From contig CALZFC010000018.1 in the NCBI GenBank assembly GCA_945643635.1, positions 224,001-288,000 of the forward strand: 64,000 nt of DNA, read 5' to 3'. The translations under genes were made by a program, and so were the position numbers. The stretch is from Allodiplogaster sudhausi (Eukaryota > Nematoda > Chromadorea > Rhabditida > Diplogasteridae). The stretch's first letter is position 1. Each line of letters begins with the position of its first letter. The notes beneath the pieces are model-generated. The model made no database searches, had not been told where the DNA came from, and saw nothing but the letters and a program-made list of their open reading frames with translations. Below, piece after piece: positions 1 through 13,600 of the stretch.

Positions 1-32
1 TCACTTTTTTGGCTTGAAAATTTAACAACTAC

Positions 33-3000
33 CTTCGTGTTAGCGAGGAAATCAAGGTCGGCAATGAAGTAGCCGATTGACAGGGACGGAACTTTCACAC
101 TCGATTCCACCTTTCAAGAGTGATTATATTTAGATAAGGGATGGAGGAGGATAAGGGATTTATAAAAGGTATCGAAGAGCGGGGCAATGCAAATGAGATG
201 GTAACCTGGACGCCAACTCTCTCGAGGGCCTCCTTGACAAGCAGACTGCCAGGGGCAATGAGCTGCTCACAAGTTGCATCGGAGAAGACTGCGGAAGCAT
301 GATGAGCACCTCCACTCTCCATGTACAGGAAGAGAGGAGAGTCTGTTAAGGAGAACAGCGAATAGTTAAGTAGAAGCATGAGATCTTTCATTGAAAGGGG
401 CACCTTTCTTCTTCGAGATCACCACGGCATACTTGAGGCCGCCGACGATGTCCTTGGAAGAGTACTTCTCGCACACTTCGCCAGTCTTCGCCAGCGTCTT
501 CAGAGTCTTCTTCAGGAATCCTTCCAAGTCCTTGCTGAGCGAGCCGGCTGACTGCTTGTCTCCGAAGGCAAGGTGCAGCATCGATGTCTGCATCACTCAT
601 ATTAGCAATCCGCAATAAAGATATGTTAATCTCAATCCTTTTGACAGAAAGCTAACGACTACCTGCTTCTTGATGGAGTCGCATGAGGAGAGAGAAGCGA
701 GAAGACTGTTCTGGCACACGAAGATGATCTTCCCCGACTGAAATTAATGCTGTGATCGAAAAGATACTTTAAAGAAAAAGTAAGCGAACCTTGTTGAAGT
801 AGTCCTGGAGCTGAGCCCATGCACGATCATCCAATTCATGTGTACTGGCAAGCAGGAGACAGGCCGAGCTGCGAAACAACTTTCAGTAAAGAAAAGCACC
901 AGACGAAAGCTATTTCCAGCACTTTCAGTCATCCATTTTGGGCGTACCCATATATACATTTTCTTAACACATTCGTGAAAACCTCGACTATCCAATATTT
1001 TAAACAGATATCGACGAGGCGAGCGTGAACCATCTAACCTGGGATCTACCCAATGGGAACGCTTGATGGCATCGGGCGAGAGATGGAAGACAGTGTAGAC
1101 ATTCGGACGAAGAACAGCTGCGAGTGAGTCACGGATTCGATTGTACAATCCCTTCTGCCCAGCCGTGTAAACAAGCACCTGACAGAAGAAGAAGCTAACA
1201 GAAAGTAAAAGGAAGAACCAAGATAACATCAAATTGCATCGTCGGCGTTTTGGCCACTCTTATCCCTTCTCAACCCCTTTTTCCCTTCTCAACCCCTACT
1301 TCTCGCTCTCCTTTTAATTTTGTCTTTGCTAGACATGAAATATGCCGAGCTATAGAGACCTGGTCCAATAGTTCTTGCATTACCCCTGATCATTTCAATA
1401 TTAGATTTATTAAAAACCTTGCTATACCGATCAGCGAGTCTCTGGAATTTATTTTTAATTTCTCACTCGTTTCATCGACTGTACCTAGCATTTGGAAACA
1501 CTCTATTGTAGTCCCCATTAAGAAAAAGCCTCCTTTCTCTGATCCCACTAACTATCGGCCCGTTTCTATGACGTGTATGTTTTCTAGACTATTTGAGAAG
1601 CTTATTTGCCGTAGACTGTCTTCGTGGTGTGATCTTAATAATATTTTACCAGACGAACAATTTGGTTTTCGTCGTAAACGTTCTATAGAGTTCCAATTAT
1701 TAGATTGCTTAGAACGCTGGACCCATTCTTTGCACCAAGGACATGCCACAGACGTTGTATACTTCGACCATGCTAAAGCTTTCGATAGGGTCAGTCATCC
1801 AAAGCTTATTTATAAACTCAAATGTCTCTCTTTCCCACCCGTTATAGTTAATTGGATAGCGAATTTTCTTGATAACCGATCTTTTGCTGTTCGTGTAGGT
1901 AGAACTCTTTCAAGCCCCCGTCCTGTCATAAGTGGTATCCCTCAAGGCACCGTTATTGGCCCCCTCCTCTTCATCATTTACACTGCCGACCTCCCTCCTC
2001 TAGTCTCTGCTCAGGGTGCAACTTCTCGCTGCTTTGCGGATGATCTTAAAATATTTCGGTCTTTTCCTCCGTCTCACAACAATCCCGATCTCCAGTCCGC
2101 CATTGACGTGGTCTCGCTTTGGGCTGACACATGGCAGCTTCCCCTTGCTCCTGATAAGTGCTTTGTCTTGCATATCGGTAGAACTAATCCGCGAATTGCT
2201 TATACGCTTAGTGGCACTAATCTCTCTTCCATCGTTTCCATTCGCGATCTTGGCATTATTATCGATGACCGCTTATCGTTTTCTCTTCATTGTAATAAAA
2301 TAGCCAATTCTGCCCTCGCAAAGGCACATCTTATTCTTCGGGCTCTCCGCACTTGTAACAAGAGTGTACTCTTATCTGCCTACACTATCTACGTACGCTC
2401 CATACTAGAAAACTGTACTACTGTCTATTCTCCCCATTTATTAAAAGATATCCGCGTTTTAGAAAAAGTCCAAAATTACTTTATGTTATGGCTATTCAGC
2501 ATTATCCGTCCCTCCTAGTGAGGAAAGGAACCGCATCCTCTCCCTCCCTTCTCTTAAAGCGCGTCGGGAAGATTTTGATTTCACATTGGCTCGTCGCCTC
2601 ATATTTGGTCATAGAAAACTGTCCCTTAGTCACCACCATCACTTTTATTTCCGTAATTCCCGAACTCGTGGCCTCTCGTTTAAATTAGCTTACCCAACAA
2701 GTCGATTGAAAGCTCGGTCTCATTCTTTCTTTATCCGTGCCGCGAAGCTATTCAATTCTATTGCCAGCAATAAGCCTTCGGTTGTTTTATGATCTGTACA
2801 ATTTATATTCATTTTCATTCATTTTATTTATTTTTACTCGCTAAATTTTACCTCCACGTATCACTAAGGCGTGCGTAAATAAAGTAAGTACGTAATAAAA
2901 ACTAGAATGAAAATAACAAACAGGGGATTAGAACCGAATGTCAACATGTGAAAGGTATCTGCCAACGTCTTCTTTAGCAGAAAATGATAAGAATGTTTGT

Positions 3001-3292
3001 CTGCCTCTATGAAAATAGGTCTGAACTTGTGAAACCAAGAATACCTTGTTTAGTTAAGTAATAATAAAAAGGGAAAATTCAAGAAAGGAAAGAAGGGAAC
3101 GAACAGTGGGCGGCTTCGGCTGTGGCTTGTAATCGGAGTGCTTGTCGCGTGTGGCGGAGTGCATTCGGCGAGAAGTGCCTCGGCGGGCCGAGTCAAAGAG
3201 AGAACCAGAGCCTGCCAGGGGATCGGTTACATTCACATTGTATTCAGAGGCCAAGCGAGAGGCCAGAGAAAAAGACACAGGAATAAAGGGTG
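33..3292 (-). CDS. bpl-1: biotin protein ligase (holocarboxylase synthetase), N-terminal part, incomplete
   Basis: This enzyme biotinylates carboxylases from biotin and ATP. Minus-strand coding exons, in gene order, are about 3105-3292, 1039-1178, 790-868, 663-737, 404-587, 206-342 and 33-110. All junctions from 1178 leftward are in phase with GT-AG introns. The pieces read VLVYTAGQKG, then LDDRAWAQLQDYFNK, SGKIIFVCQNSLLAS and a KDSPLFLYMES stretch. As I remember it, these match the glutamine-amidotransferase-like region that precedes the ligase domain in animal HLCS. The catalytic ligase domain would lie left of the window. The 3105-3292 exon is Ser/Arg-rich, ends PKPPT in phase 0 and joins VLVYTAG, but its acceptor is uncertain. 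The ~1.9-kb intron between 3104 and 1179 holds an antisense LINE. Family assignment is fairly secure; the symbol is borrowed from C. elegans. Confidence 0.78.
1240..2885 (+). mobile_element. 5'-truncated, frameshifted non-LTR retrotransposon (LINE) with reverse transcriptase
   Basis: An open frame at 1250-2518 encodes a non-LTR reverse transcriptase. Motifs in order are YRPVS near 1554, DHAKAFDRVSH near 1770, GIPQGTVIGPLLF near 1938 and the catalytic FADD at about 2035. No endonuclease domain lies upstream, so the copy is 5'-truncated near 1240. Near 2480-2515 the frame breaks. The C-terminal tail (ARRLIFGH, then RAAKLFNS) continues in another frame to a stop at about 2792, so the copy is inactive. 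The motif style suggests a Jockey/CR1-like clade, which is an inference. A TAAATAAAG-rich tail near 2876 marks the likely 3' end. It sits antisense in an intron of the biotin ligase gene. Confidence 0.85.
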
Positions 3293-6200
3293 CTCCGAGG
3301 GTCAACCAAAAGTGGATGGGTACGGGTCTTTTGGGCGTCGTAAGGTAGGTAGGGTAACGTAGAAAGATTTTTTTTCTGCATGGGTTAGGCCCAAAACAAG
3401 GTGACTGTTCCATTTCGGACATGCCTTTATCACGCTGAAGAGAAAGGGTGATAACAAAAGTGATATTGGAAGACTGGCAATCATATACCGTCTGTGTGCG
3501 AGTGTATTTGAGAGAGAGAGAGAGAGAGAGATCCCAGTCATTGCAAAAGACGATGACCAGCCTGAATTCCCGAAATATACGCGAATGCAGAAGGCACTAA
3601 TGAATGGCAAGAGAACTGGAACAAAGATCTCAGACTCTCTTCCACTTCTAACTATCTCGCCCTTCCCAATATAATTGTCGATGGCACCGTCTTGATGAAG
3701 AGTGGTGGAACGTCCAGGAGAACGTCGTCATTTTCTCGCCTTCTCAGTGAATTCTCTCCTTTTCACGCACTATCATTCTTCCCGTGATGCCTCCTTTCTC
3801 TCGCACATAGTCCTAGTCTTGCAGCAATGGCCTTATCTCTCTCCCTTCCTCACTCTCTTCTCTCTCTCTATTGATGTTCTCTCGTTCTCTCTGTCTGTAA
3901 ACTCTCCGTTGCTATGCACTGCACCCTGCAAGTGCACCCCTCTCTCTTTCTTGCTAAAACTGCCAGTGCAAGCGGGAAAACGGATGTCCGAGCGGCCTTC
4001 CCATTTCAGGCGTTCGTTTCACTGACTTCTCTCTCTCTCTCTCTCTCTCTCATTTTCTCTCGCTCTCTTCTGCCCACCTTTCCTCTCATGGCCACCAGTG
4101 CCAGAGGCATGTTTCAGCAGCAAAGGCTGCCAAAGAATAACAAGTTTCATCTTCAAAGATTCAAGGAAGAAAAAAAGCAGCTAATAGTGAGTTCTGATTG
4201 TGAGACTCATTGTATCACCACGCGGAAACAAGAAGAGCCCGGCTGCTTTTGACGAAGCAGCTCAGACAAACAGACACGCGTATTCACACTCACAAACAAC
4301 TACACAGCAATGTCGTGGCGGCAGCTAGCCTCGACCTTGGATCTCACCATCTCACTTCTTTCCTTCTTATTCTCTCTCTACCTATTTCTTCCCATCTCGC
4401 CCTCCCCTCTAGATTCCTCTCTTACTCTTCCCTCTTACGCCAACCATCCTATCTCAATCTTCTCTTCGTTCATGCTTTCTTTCTGCCTGCACAAACTCAG
4501 GACATCCCCATCTTCCCAACTTTTCTGGTCAATCGATCATTGGTTACTTGAGCTGGGCTGGGCAATCCACACATCACACTCGTTCCATAAACATTACTCT
4601 TGTGGAGTGGCTCTAGTTCTTGTATTACAGTGGCATCAGGAGAGATACACAGCGTGAAGTGACAAGAATGTCTAGAGACAAATAAATGATAGGTATTAAA
4701 CGGAAACTGAATTACCCGGTGACAACGGACCTTTAAACAGCTCGCCACTGCCAAATCCGGATAAGCGAAGAGATTTCTGGAGAGCCATCGGGCTGAGAGA
4801 ACGTCGCCTCCCTTCGGTAGCTAAATCAAATTAACGCTGTCTCAAGAACGGATAATGTTGGAAAAATTATTCAGTTTCGATGAAGAAGAATAGGTTAAAC
4901 TTATTCATACTCAGAATAACCAAACGTATTTTTTCTCACTGTTAGTGATACGCTCCTTAAAGCTAATTTATTGCCAGGCGAATAATGTAATGGAAGAAAA
5001 TTTTGTATATTTTCAACAGAGCTCTGACAGACCGCCCAGAAATACAAAAGCCACTTTAGAAGTTAATAGCAAAGGTCGGACCGGGTTGTTAAAATTGAAT
5101 TTAAATTAGGTAAAACAACTTAAATGTGAAGTACAAACTGAGCTTCAGTCTTGTTTTTTCACTAAAGATAACTGATATAATTGTACTCCACTAATGAAGA
5201 AGGTGACAAATGAGAGTGGAGTGAGGGTTGTGCTCGCCAGATGAAGAATGGTAGCCTGCCAGACAACGTGGCTTCCTTCCACACCCAACGTCTTCGGTTG
5301 TATCGAATGGCAAATGAGATTTCTACGCTTCAGCTCGACATACAAAGGCAAAGGCAGAATAGGGCAGGAGGAGAGATGTGAAGCATGACAACCAACATCC
5401 GGGAGATGCACTGAGATGAGTGAGAGAGAGCGAGAGCTAAGGAGAGACAGGAGAGATAAACAGAATATAACAGAATAGAATAGAATGAAATTGCATAGAG
5501 GGTGGCCGGATGAAAAAAACGTTAAAAAATGCGGTCGTCCTTCAAGAAGTAAAATTGAGAACACCTCGTATTATGATATTATAACGGAGCTCTGAATGCC
5601 AGTATCGTATTTTCTGCAAGTCCCCATGTCTAGAATGTGATAGGATACTTCATGAAGATAGAACCAGAGGATAGACTTGGGAATGACAGGAAAGGAAAAG
5701 CATAAGGATATCAATCTAACCTCTACGTCAATTCAGGTAAGTGACTCCTTGGGGAGGAAGGCAGAATGCGAAAGAATGGAGAAGGACATAGAAAGAGATT
5801 GAGAATCAAGCAAGGTGCACGAAGTACGAGGGAACGGAAGGGAATACAAAAAAGGAGCTATTGTCTATTGCAGCACGACCAGCCAGTAAAGGAACAAAAA
5901 CTAACATCGATGATAATTAAGTTTCCATGCACAACGAGCTTCAACTCCGTTGTTCCCATCCCGAAGCCAATAAGTTATCCCGATCCACGGTGGAAACAGG
6001 AGAAAGGAGTGAAACAGCTTCACGTGAGCAACGCCATAAAAGGAAAGTAATCTCTCAAGAATACTACATACCAATACTTGCTATGGCGTTCCCAAGTGAG
6101 TCCGTTAAACCAAGAAATCTCTTTCATTATCGTCAATGAATAAAACACCTGCTAGTGTAGGAAGTATCCGCTAAAGCAGCAATACTTTATAACTTTCCCT

Positions 6201-6659
6201 TTTTCGTAATTCAGCCAGGATAAATCATTTGCGATCGGTAGATAACAGGAATATCGGGTGGAGAAATACAGAATATATCCCGTTCCCGAGCAACAATTGT
6301 GTTTCGACACCCGATATTTCACCCCGGGCAATGCAGAGTAAGGCCGACACCGAAAATGAGACAAGGAGTAAGAAATAATTAACAAAATAGATTAATTGTG
6401 AGTGGCTACTTAGTGGACATGGTGAAAATGGGATTGCAAAAACCCATCGCGGGCAAACCACGAGAAATAATGAGGAAGAAGTGAAGTGGCGTGGAGGGGA
6501 GAGCCCGATTGCCTTAGCTACGAGCCGTATTTGTATAAATCTTCTCTTCATTCCTACGAATCTATGCGGCGGAGAACAAATCTGCTTGCGCTTTATCCAC
6601 GATCCTCATTCTTATTCTCTCGCTTGTTTTATTCTATCTGCATAGCTCTCCCACTCTCC

Positions 6660-6709
<50 letters not shown>

Positions 6710-7390
6710 CCCTCAGTATCACTCACTCACTCTCTCGCTCCTCTCCAATGCCTTCTTTCTTAATCTCGCACCTCTCATTTTCTCTGTAATCAGAGTGCAA
6801 TTTCCTCCCTCCGGCTTCTGTATCCGGATAAAAAGATGTCAACAAAATATAGGGATTATGACACAAAGGAAAACCATCCCGATTATGTTAAAAAAAATTA
6901 GGCAGGAAGGATCTAAGGATTTCCAGATAACAAATGAAGAAGATAACAGACCGCAATAACAGCGCGATTGACGCAAATCGAGATAGAAATACGTATAACG
7001 AGCATTAAATATAGAACCTGGTAGAAAAAATGGGTAGATAAAAGGAACAAGCAGATTAACGATACGAAAAGAATATTCAACCACATATCTCGCGCATTAC
7101 CTTCTTATGAATTTTTGAAGAACAAAAACGGACTTTCATCGTGTGAGGAATGGCTGTTGTTGGTGAGCGAGGAAGTTCCTTCTAGGGAAGGATGCATGAC
7201 ATGAGAGTGGCGACGTCTTTGGAGAAGCTCGATGGTCGTCAGACGTTGAAGCTGAAGGGAGGGGAAGGAATGATGGAAAGGCTACTTTAGCTACATTATC
7301 CAGGATGTGAGGAAGATTCGCTCGTAGGAAATAAATGTATCAATCATCCAGAATACGAAATGTATTCATAAATATTATGTTATAAGTTGC
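3293..7390. other. presumed intron/intergenic DNA without recognisable genes
   Basis: I see no exon I can defend here. Open frames are short and mostly run through CT- or GA-rich tracts, for example 3511-3530, 4028-4050 and 6665-6708. If the exon candidate near 7.4-7.5 kb belongs to the biotin ligase gene, this stretch is a long 5' intron of that gene. Confidence 0.5.
6665..6708. repeat. (CT)n microsatellite
   Basis: About 22 almost uninterrupted CT dinucleotides, ending in a T run. Confidence 0.95.
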
Positions 7391-7520
7391 CTGCGGATCA
7401 ACTGCGATGTCTGCGTGGTCGGCACTGCTCATCTTCCGTCTGAGCATGTCCAGCATGGGAGAGGAGACGGGGGCAGGAGGGACAGCGCGGGCTGAGAGAC
7501 GGCTGCCGTCACGAGCACTT
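7391..7520 (-). CDS. candidate 5' exon, possibly of the biotin protein ligase gene
   Basis: On the minus strand about 43 codons read without a stop. They have a GC-rich, Ser/Arg/Pro-rich composition (ARDGSRLSARAV, then SSPMLDMLRRKMSS). This resembles the low-complexity N-terminal exon at 3105-3292. An acceptor-like TGTTAAG precedes it. The donor is unclear: either a GC donor after CCGCAG at 7391, or a GT donor about 14 bases earlier. Membership in the biotin ligase gene is inferred only from strand, order and composition. Confidence 0.3.
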
Positions 7521-7639
7521 AACATACAATTATCGTGGATCTCCTTCTGCCCTCTCTACGTATCACAGTAATAGCCAAGTATCGCTTCCCTCTCATACAA
7601 TTCAGCCTTTTCTACAACACACACCGTCGAACCGTCAAA
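7521..7639. other. short spacer before the satellite array
   Basis: No gene or repeat seen. The satellite homology starts at about 7640 with the unit-start sequence GTGTACTTAGAAACGC. Confidence 0.4.
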
Positions 7640-10600
7640 ATAAAAGAGTGCCATTAGAGAGTGTACTTAGAAACGCTTGTTCAATATTTACCGGGTTTGC
7701 GCGGAGCGGCGTAGCGGGCGGTGGGAGTGAGATTTTCGAGTGGGGTTTTTTTAGGATGGAAAATGAATATTGGGGCTACGATATGGTATGGGTTTGGGAT
7801 TTTTGGGTTTTGGTTTTGTAGTCGGCGCCGGCGGCCAAAGTTGCAACTTTTCGGCGTGCGCTTGCGCTGGGTTGGCGAGTTTGAGCGTTTCTATCTTTTG
7901 TTTCGGAGAAGATGGGAAGCTGGAAAAAATAGTGATTGATAGGAAATGTCTTCAAGATTAATAGGACACAAATTGGGCGAATTCCGCCCGAGGGTCTTTC
8001 CTGTGGGCGTGGCCAAAGTTTTAGCCCGTTTTTTGGCCCTTTTTTGCTCTGTATTTGCTCACTTTCTCAAAATCTGTACCCGCGATTTTCTTTGTTTCGA
8101 CATATATCATGTAGTTTTGGACGGCGCATCGACTGATCTATAGCTGATCTACTGAAAGTACCTAGATCGATAGATACGAGGCAAAAACAGGCGGACCCAT
8201 TTTGTTAGGAGCGAACCTTTGAAAAATCAATACTCTGAGATTTGAGAATGGAGCGGGATGGGACATTCAGAATATTGTTTAGTTTTTGGAGAGCTTTGAA
8301 ATGAGCCTACTCTCGTTTGGCCGGGTTTCCGGGAAAGTACCCTGAGAGGGCCGTGAAATCTCAAAATTTTTGGACGCCATTTCCGCGGCTGTTTTTTCTC
8401 GGATGTTGGTGTTATGACAAAGTGTTATATATCATTCTGTAGCTCTCGAGAAGGCGAACAAATGTCTCATACAAAAGTTTTCCATACAACGACGTTTTTG
8501 ATCTACTTTTGGTCCTAGAATGTTCAGGCCACTTTTTCGACCTTACCTATCACTGGAACTTTTTGGCGCATATTTTTATTCGAATAGAGCCTAAAATTAG
8601 CTATCGAATGGTGGGTGATACTTCTCATTTCATCCAGGCATATTCGAGAAATGAATTATTTTGTGGCTTTTTGGTGCATTTTCACCGCACACAGATATTC
8701 AACCAACCCTGGTTCGGAGTCGCGCGCGGGCAAACACTTTTGCGTGCTTTTGTGTGAACCCTAATCAAACAAATCCTATGCTAGGACATAGCCCACACTC
8801 CAAGGGAGATAATGGGCGGCGATACTGAAACCAGGTCCCCCCATAGCTCCGCTAGTTAGAGAACCTACTTAGAATTGCTTGTCCAATATTGACCGGGTTT
8901 GCGCGGAGCGGCGTGGTGGGCGGTGGGGGTGAGATTTTGGGGTGCGGTTTTTTTAGGATGGAAAATGAATATTGGGGCTACGTTTTGGTATGGGATTCGG
9001 ATTTTTGGGATTTGGGTTTGGGGGTGGCGCCAGCGGTCAAAGTTGCAACTTTTATGCGCGCGCTTACGCTGGGTTGGCGACTTTGAGCGTTTGTATCTTT
9101 TGTTTCGGAGAAGATGGGAAGCTGAAAAAAATAGTGGCTGATAGGGAATGTCTTCAAGATTAATAGGACACAAATTGGGCAAATTTCGCCAGAGGGTGTT
9201 TAAAGTGGGCGTGGCCAAAATTTTACCCCGTTTTTGGGCCCTTTTTTCGTCTGTATTTGCTCACTTTCTCAAAATCTGTACTCGCGATTTTCTTTGTTTC
9301 GACATATATCATGTAGTTTTTGACGGCGCATCGACTGATCTATTGCACATCTCCTGAAAGTACCTGGATCGATAGATACGAGGCAAAAACAGGCCGACCC
9401 ATTTTGTTAGGGGCGAACCTTTGAAAAATCAATACTCGGAGATTTAGGACCGGAGCGGGACGGGACATTCAGAATATTGTTTAGTTTTTAGAGAGCTTTG
9501 AAATGAGCCTACTCACGTTTGGCTGGGTTTCGGAAAAGGTGTCCTGAGGGGGCCGTGAAATGTCGAATTTTTGGGAGGCCATTTCAGCGGCTGTTTCTTC
9601 TCGATAATTGACCTTATGGCAACATGTTATATATGATTCGGTAGCTTTTGAGAAGGCGAACAAAAGTCTCATACAAAACGTTTTCATTTATTGACTTTTT
9701 TGATCTATTTTTGGGGTCAGAATGTTTAGGCCACTTTTTCGACCTTAGCTATCACTGACACTTTTTGGGGCATATTTTTATTCGAATAGAGCCTAAAATT
9801 ACCTATCGAATGATAGGTTGATTTTCTGTATTCGTTCAGGCATATTCGAGATATGAATTATTTTGTGGCTTTTTGGTGCATTTTCATCGCACGCAGATTT
9901 TCTAACGACCCAGGTTCGGAGTCGCGCGCGAGCAAACCCTTTTGCGCGCTTTTGTGTGAACCCTAAATAAACAAAACCTATGCTAGGACATAGCCCACAC
10001 TCCAAGGGAGATAATGGGCGGCGATACTGAAACCAGGTCCCCCCATAGCTCCGCTAGTTAGAAAGTATACTTAGAAACGCTTGTCCATAATTTACCGGGT
10101 TTGCGCGGAGCGGCGTGGTGGGCGGGGGAGTTGAGATTTTCGAGTGGGGTTTTTTTAGGATGGTAAATGAATATTGGGGCTACGTTTTGGTATTGGTTTG
10201 GGATTTTTGGGTTTTGGTTTTGGGGTCGGCGCCGGCGGTCAAAGTTGCAACTTTTTGGCGCGAGGTTGCGCTGGGTTGGCCACTTTGAGCAATTGCAGCT
10301 TTTGAATGAAGAGGAGTTGGGGAATGAAATAAATATGAGTCGATAGCCCATCTCTTAATTATTAAGATTCCTGGTTGGTTTGTTTATAGTGCCACAGGGG
10401 TCGCCAGGGTGTGTGGCCAAAATTTGACCCCCTTTTTTGGCCCTTTTTTACTCTGTATTTGCTCACTTTCTCAAAATCTGTACCTGCGCTTTCGCTGCTT
10501 TCGACATATATCATGTAGTTCTTGACGGCGCATCGACTGATCTATTGCCCAGGTCCTGAAGTTGCCTAGATCGAGAGATACAGGTCAAAAACAGACGGAC

Positions 10601-13600
10601 CCATTTTGTTAGGAGCGAACCTTTGAAAAATCAATACTCGGAGATTTGGGACCGGAGCGGGACGAGACATTTAGAATATTATACAGTTTTACGAGAGCTT
10701 TGAAATGAGCCTACTCCCGTTTGGCTGGCGTTCCGGGAAAGTACCCTGAGGGGGCCGTGAAATCTCGAAATTTTGGGAGGCCGTTTCCGCGGCTGTTTCT
10801 TCTCGATAATTGACCTTATGGCAACATGTTATATATGATTCGGTAGCTTTTGAGAAGGCGAACAAAAGTTTCATACAAAACGTTTTCATTTATTGACTTT
10901 TTTGATCTATTTTTGGGGTCAGAATGTTTAGGCCACTTTTTCGACCTTAGCTATCACTGACACTTTTTGGGGCATATTTTTATTCGAATAGAGCCTAAAA
11001 TTACCTATCGAATGATAGGTTGATTTTCTGTATTCGTTCAGGCATATTCGAGATATGAATTATTTTGTGGCTTTTTGGTGCATTTTCATCGCACGCAGAT
11101 TTTCTAACGACCCAGGTTCGGAGTCGCGCGCGAGCAAACCCTTTTGCGCGCTTTTGTGTGAACCCTAAATAAACAAAACCTATGCTAGGACATAGCCCAC
11201 ACTCCAAGGGAGATAATGGGCGGCGATACTGAAACCAGGTCCCCCCATAGCTCCGCTAGTTAGAGAGTATACTTAGAAACGCTTGATGATTATTCACCGG
11301 GGTTGCGCGGAGCGGCGTAGTGGGCGGCGGGGTTGAGATTTTCGAGTGGGTTTTTTTTAGGATGGAAAATGAATATTGGGGCTACGATTTGGTATGGGTT
11401 TGGGATTTTTAGGATTTGGGTTTGAGGTCGGCGCCGGCGGCCAAAGTTGCGACTTTTTGGCGCGCGGTTGCGCTGGGTTGGCGAGTTTGAGCCTTTGTAG
11501 CTTTTGATCGGAAAGGAGTTGGGGAATGAAAAACATATTAGTCGATAGCCCATGTCTTAATTATTAAGATTCCTGGTTGGTTTGGTGTTAGTGCCTCAGG
11601 GGTGGCCAGGGGGCGTGGCCAAAATTTTACCCCGTTTTTTGGCCCTTTTGTGCTCTGTATTTGCTCACTTTCTCAAAATCTGTACCTGCGCTTTCGCTGT
11701 TTTCAACATATATCATGTAGTTTTGTACGGCGCATCGACTGATCTATTGCACAGGTCCTGAAGTTGCCTAGATCGAGAGATACGAGGCAAAAACAGGCGG
11801 ACCCATTTTGTTAGGAGCGAACCTTTGGAAAATCAATACTCGGAGATTAGGGATTGGAGCGGGATGGGACATTTAGAATATTGAACAGTTTTTGGAGAGC
11901 TTTGAAATGAGCCTACTCGCTTTTGGCTGGGATTCCGGAATAGTACCCTGAGGGGGCCGTGAAATGTCGAATTTTTGGGCGGCCATTTCCGCGGCTGTTT
12001 CTTCTCGGGAATTGACCTTATGGCAACATGTTATATATGATTCGGTAGCTTTTGAGAAGGCGAACAAGTTTCTCGTACAAAACATTTTCATATAACGACA
12101 TTTTTGATCTACTTTTGGGGTCAGAATGTTTAGGCCACTTTTTCGACCTTAGCTATCACTGACACTTTTTGGGGCATATTTTTATTCGAATAGAGCCTAA
12201 AATTAGCTATCGAATGATAGGTTGATCTTTTGTATTCGTTCAGTCGTATTCGAGATATGATTTATTTTGTGGCTTTTTGGTGCATTTTCATCGCACGCAG
12301 ATTTTCTTAACGACCCAGGTTCGGAGTCGCGCGCGGGCAAACCCTTTTGCGCATTTTAATTCGACCCCCAATGCAAAGTTCTTAATGCTAGGACATAGCG
12401 GAGACTCCAAGGGAGAGAATGGGCAAAGATACTGAAACCAGGTCCCCCCATAGCTCCGCTAGTTAGAGTGTATACTTAGAAACGCTTGTATTATTTACTG
12501 GGTTTGCGCGGAGTGGCGTAGTGGGCGGCGGGGTTGAGATTTTCGAGTGGTCTACGTCGGCGCCGGCGGCCAAAGTTGCAACTTTTTGGCGAACTTTGAT
12601 ATCTTTTGACGGACGAAAAAAATATGAGTCGATAGCCCATGTCTTAATTATTAAGATTCCTGCTCAGGGGTGGCCAGGGGGCGTGGCCATTTTACCCCCT
12701 TTTTTGGCCCTTTTTTGCTCTGTATTTGCTCACTTTCTCAAAATCTGTACCTGCGCTTTCGCTGTTTTCAACATATATCATGTAGTTTTGTACGGCGCAT
12801 CGACTGATCTATTGCACAGGTCCTGAAGTTGCCTAGATCGAGAGATACGAGGCAAAAACAGGCGGACCCATTTTGTTAGGAGCGAACCTTTGGAAAATCA
12901 ATACTCGGAGATTAGGGATTGGAGCGGGATGGGACATTTAGAATATTGAACAGTTTTTGGAGAGCTTTGAAATGAGCCTACTCGCTTTTGGCTGGGATTC
13001 CGGAATAGTACCCTGAGGGGGCCGTGAAATGTCGAATTTTTGGGCGGCCATTTCCGCGGCTGTTTCTTCTCGGGAATTGACCTTATGGCAACATGTTATA
13101 TATGATTCGGTAGCTTTTGAGAAGGCGAACAAGTTTCTCGTACAAAACATTTTCATATAACGACATTTTTGATCTACTTTTGGGGTCAGAATGTTTAGGC
13201 CACTTTTTCGACCTTAGCTATCACTGACACTTTTTGGGCATATTTTTATTCGAATAGAGCCTAAAATTAGCTATCGAATGATAGGTTGATCTTTTGTATT
13301 CGTTCAGTCGTATTCGAGATATGATTTATTTTGTGGCTTTTTGGTGCATTTTCATCGCACGCAGATTTTCTTAACGACCCAGGTTCGGAGTCGCGCGCGG
13401 GCAAACCCTTTTGCGCATTTTAATTCGACCCCCAATGCAAAGTTCTTAATGCTAGGACATAGCGGAGACTCCAAGGGAGAGAATGGGCAAAGATACTGAA
13501 ACCAGGTCCCCCATAGCTCCGCTAGTTAGAGTGTATACTTAGAAACGCTTGTCGATTATTTACTGGGTTTGCGCGGAGTGGCGTAGTGGGCGGCGGGGTT

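Noticed and set aside
3138..3362. Plus-strand frames of about 70 codons
   Set aside because: Antisense to the better supported biotin ligase exon at 3105-3292.
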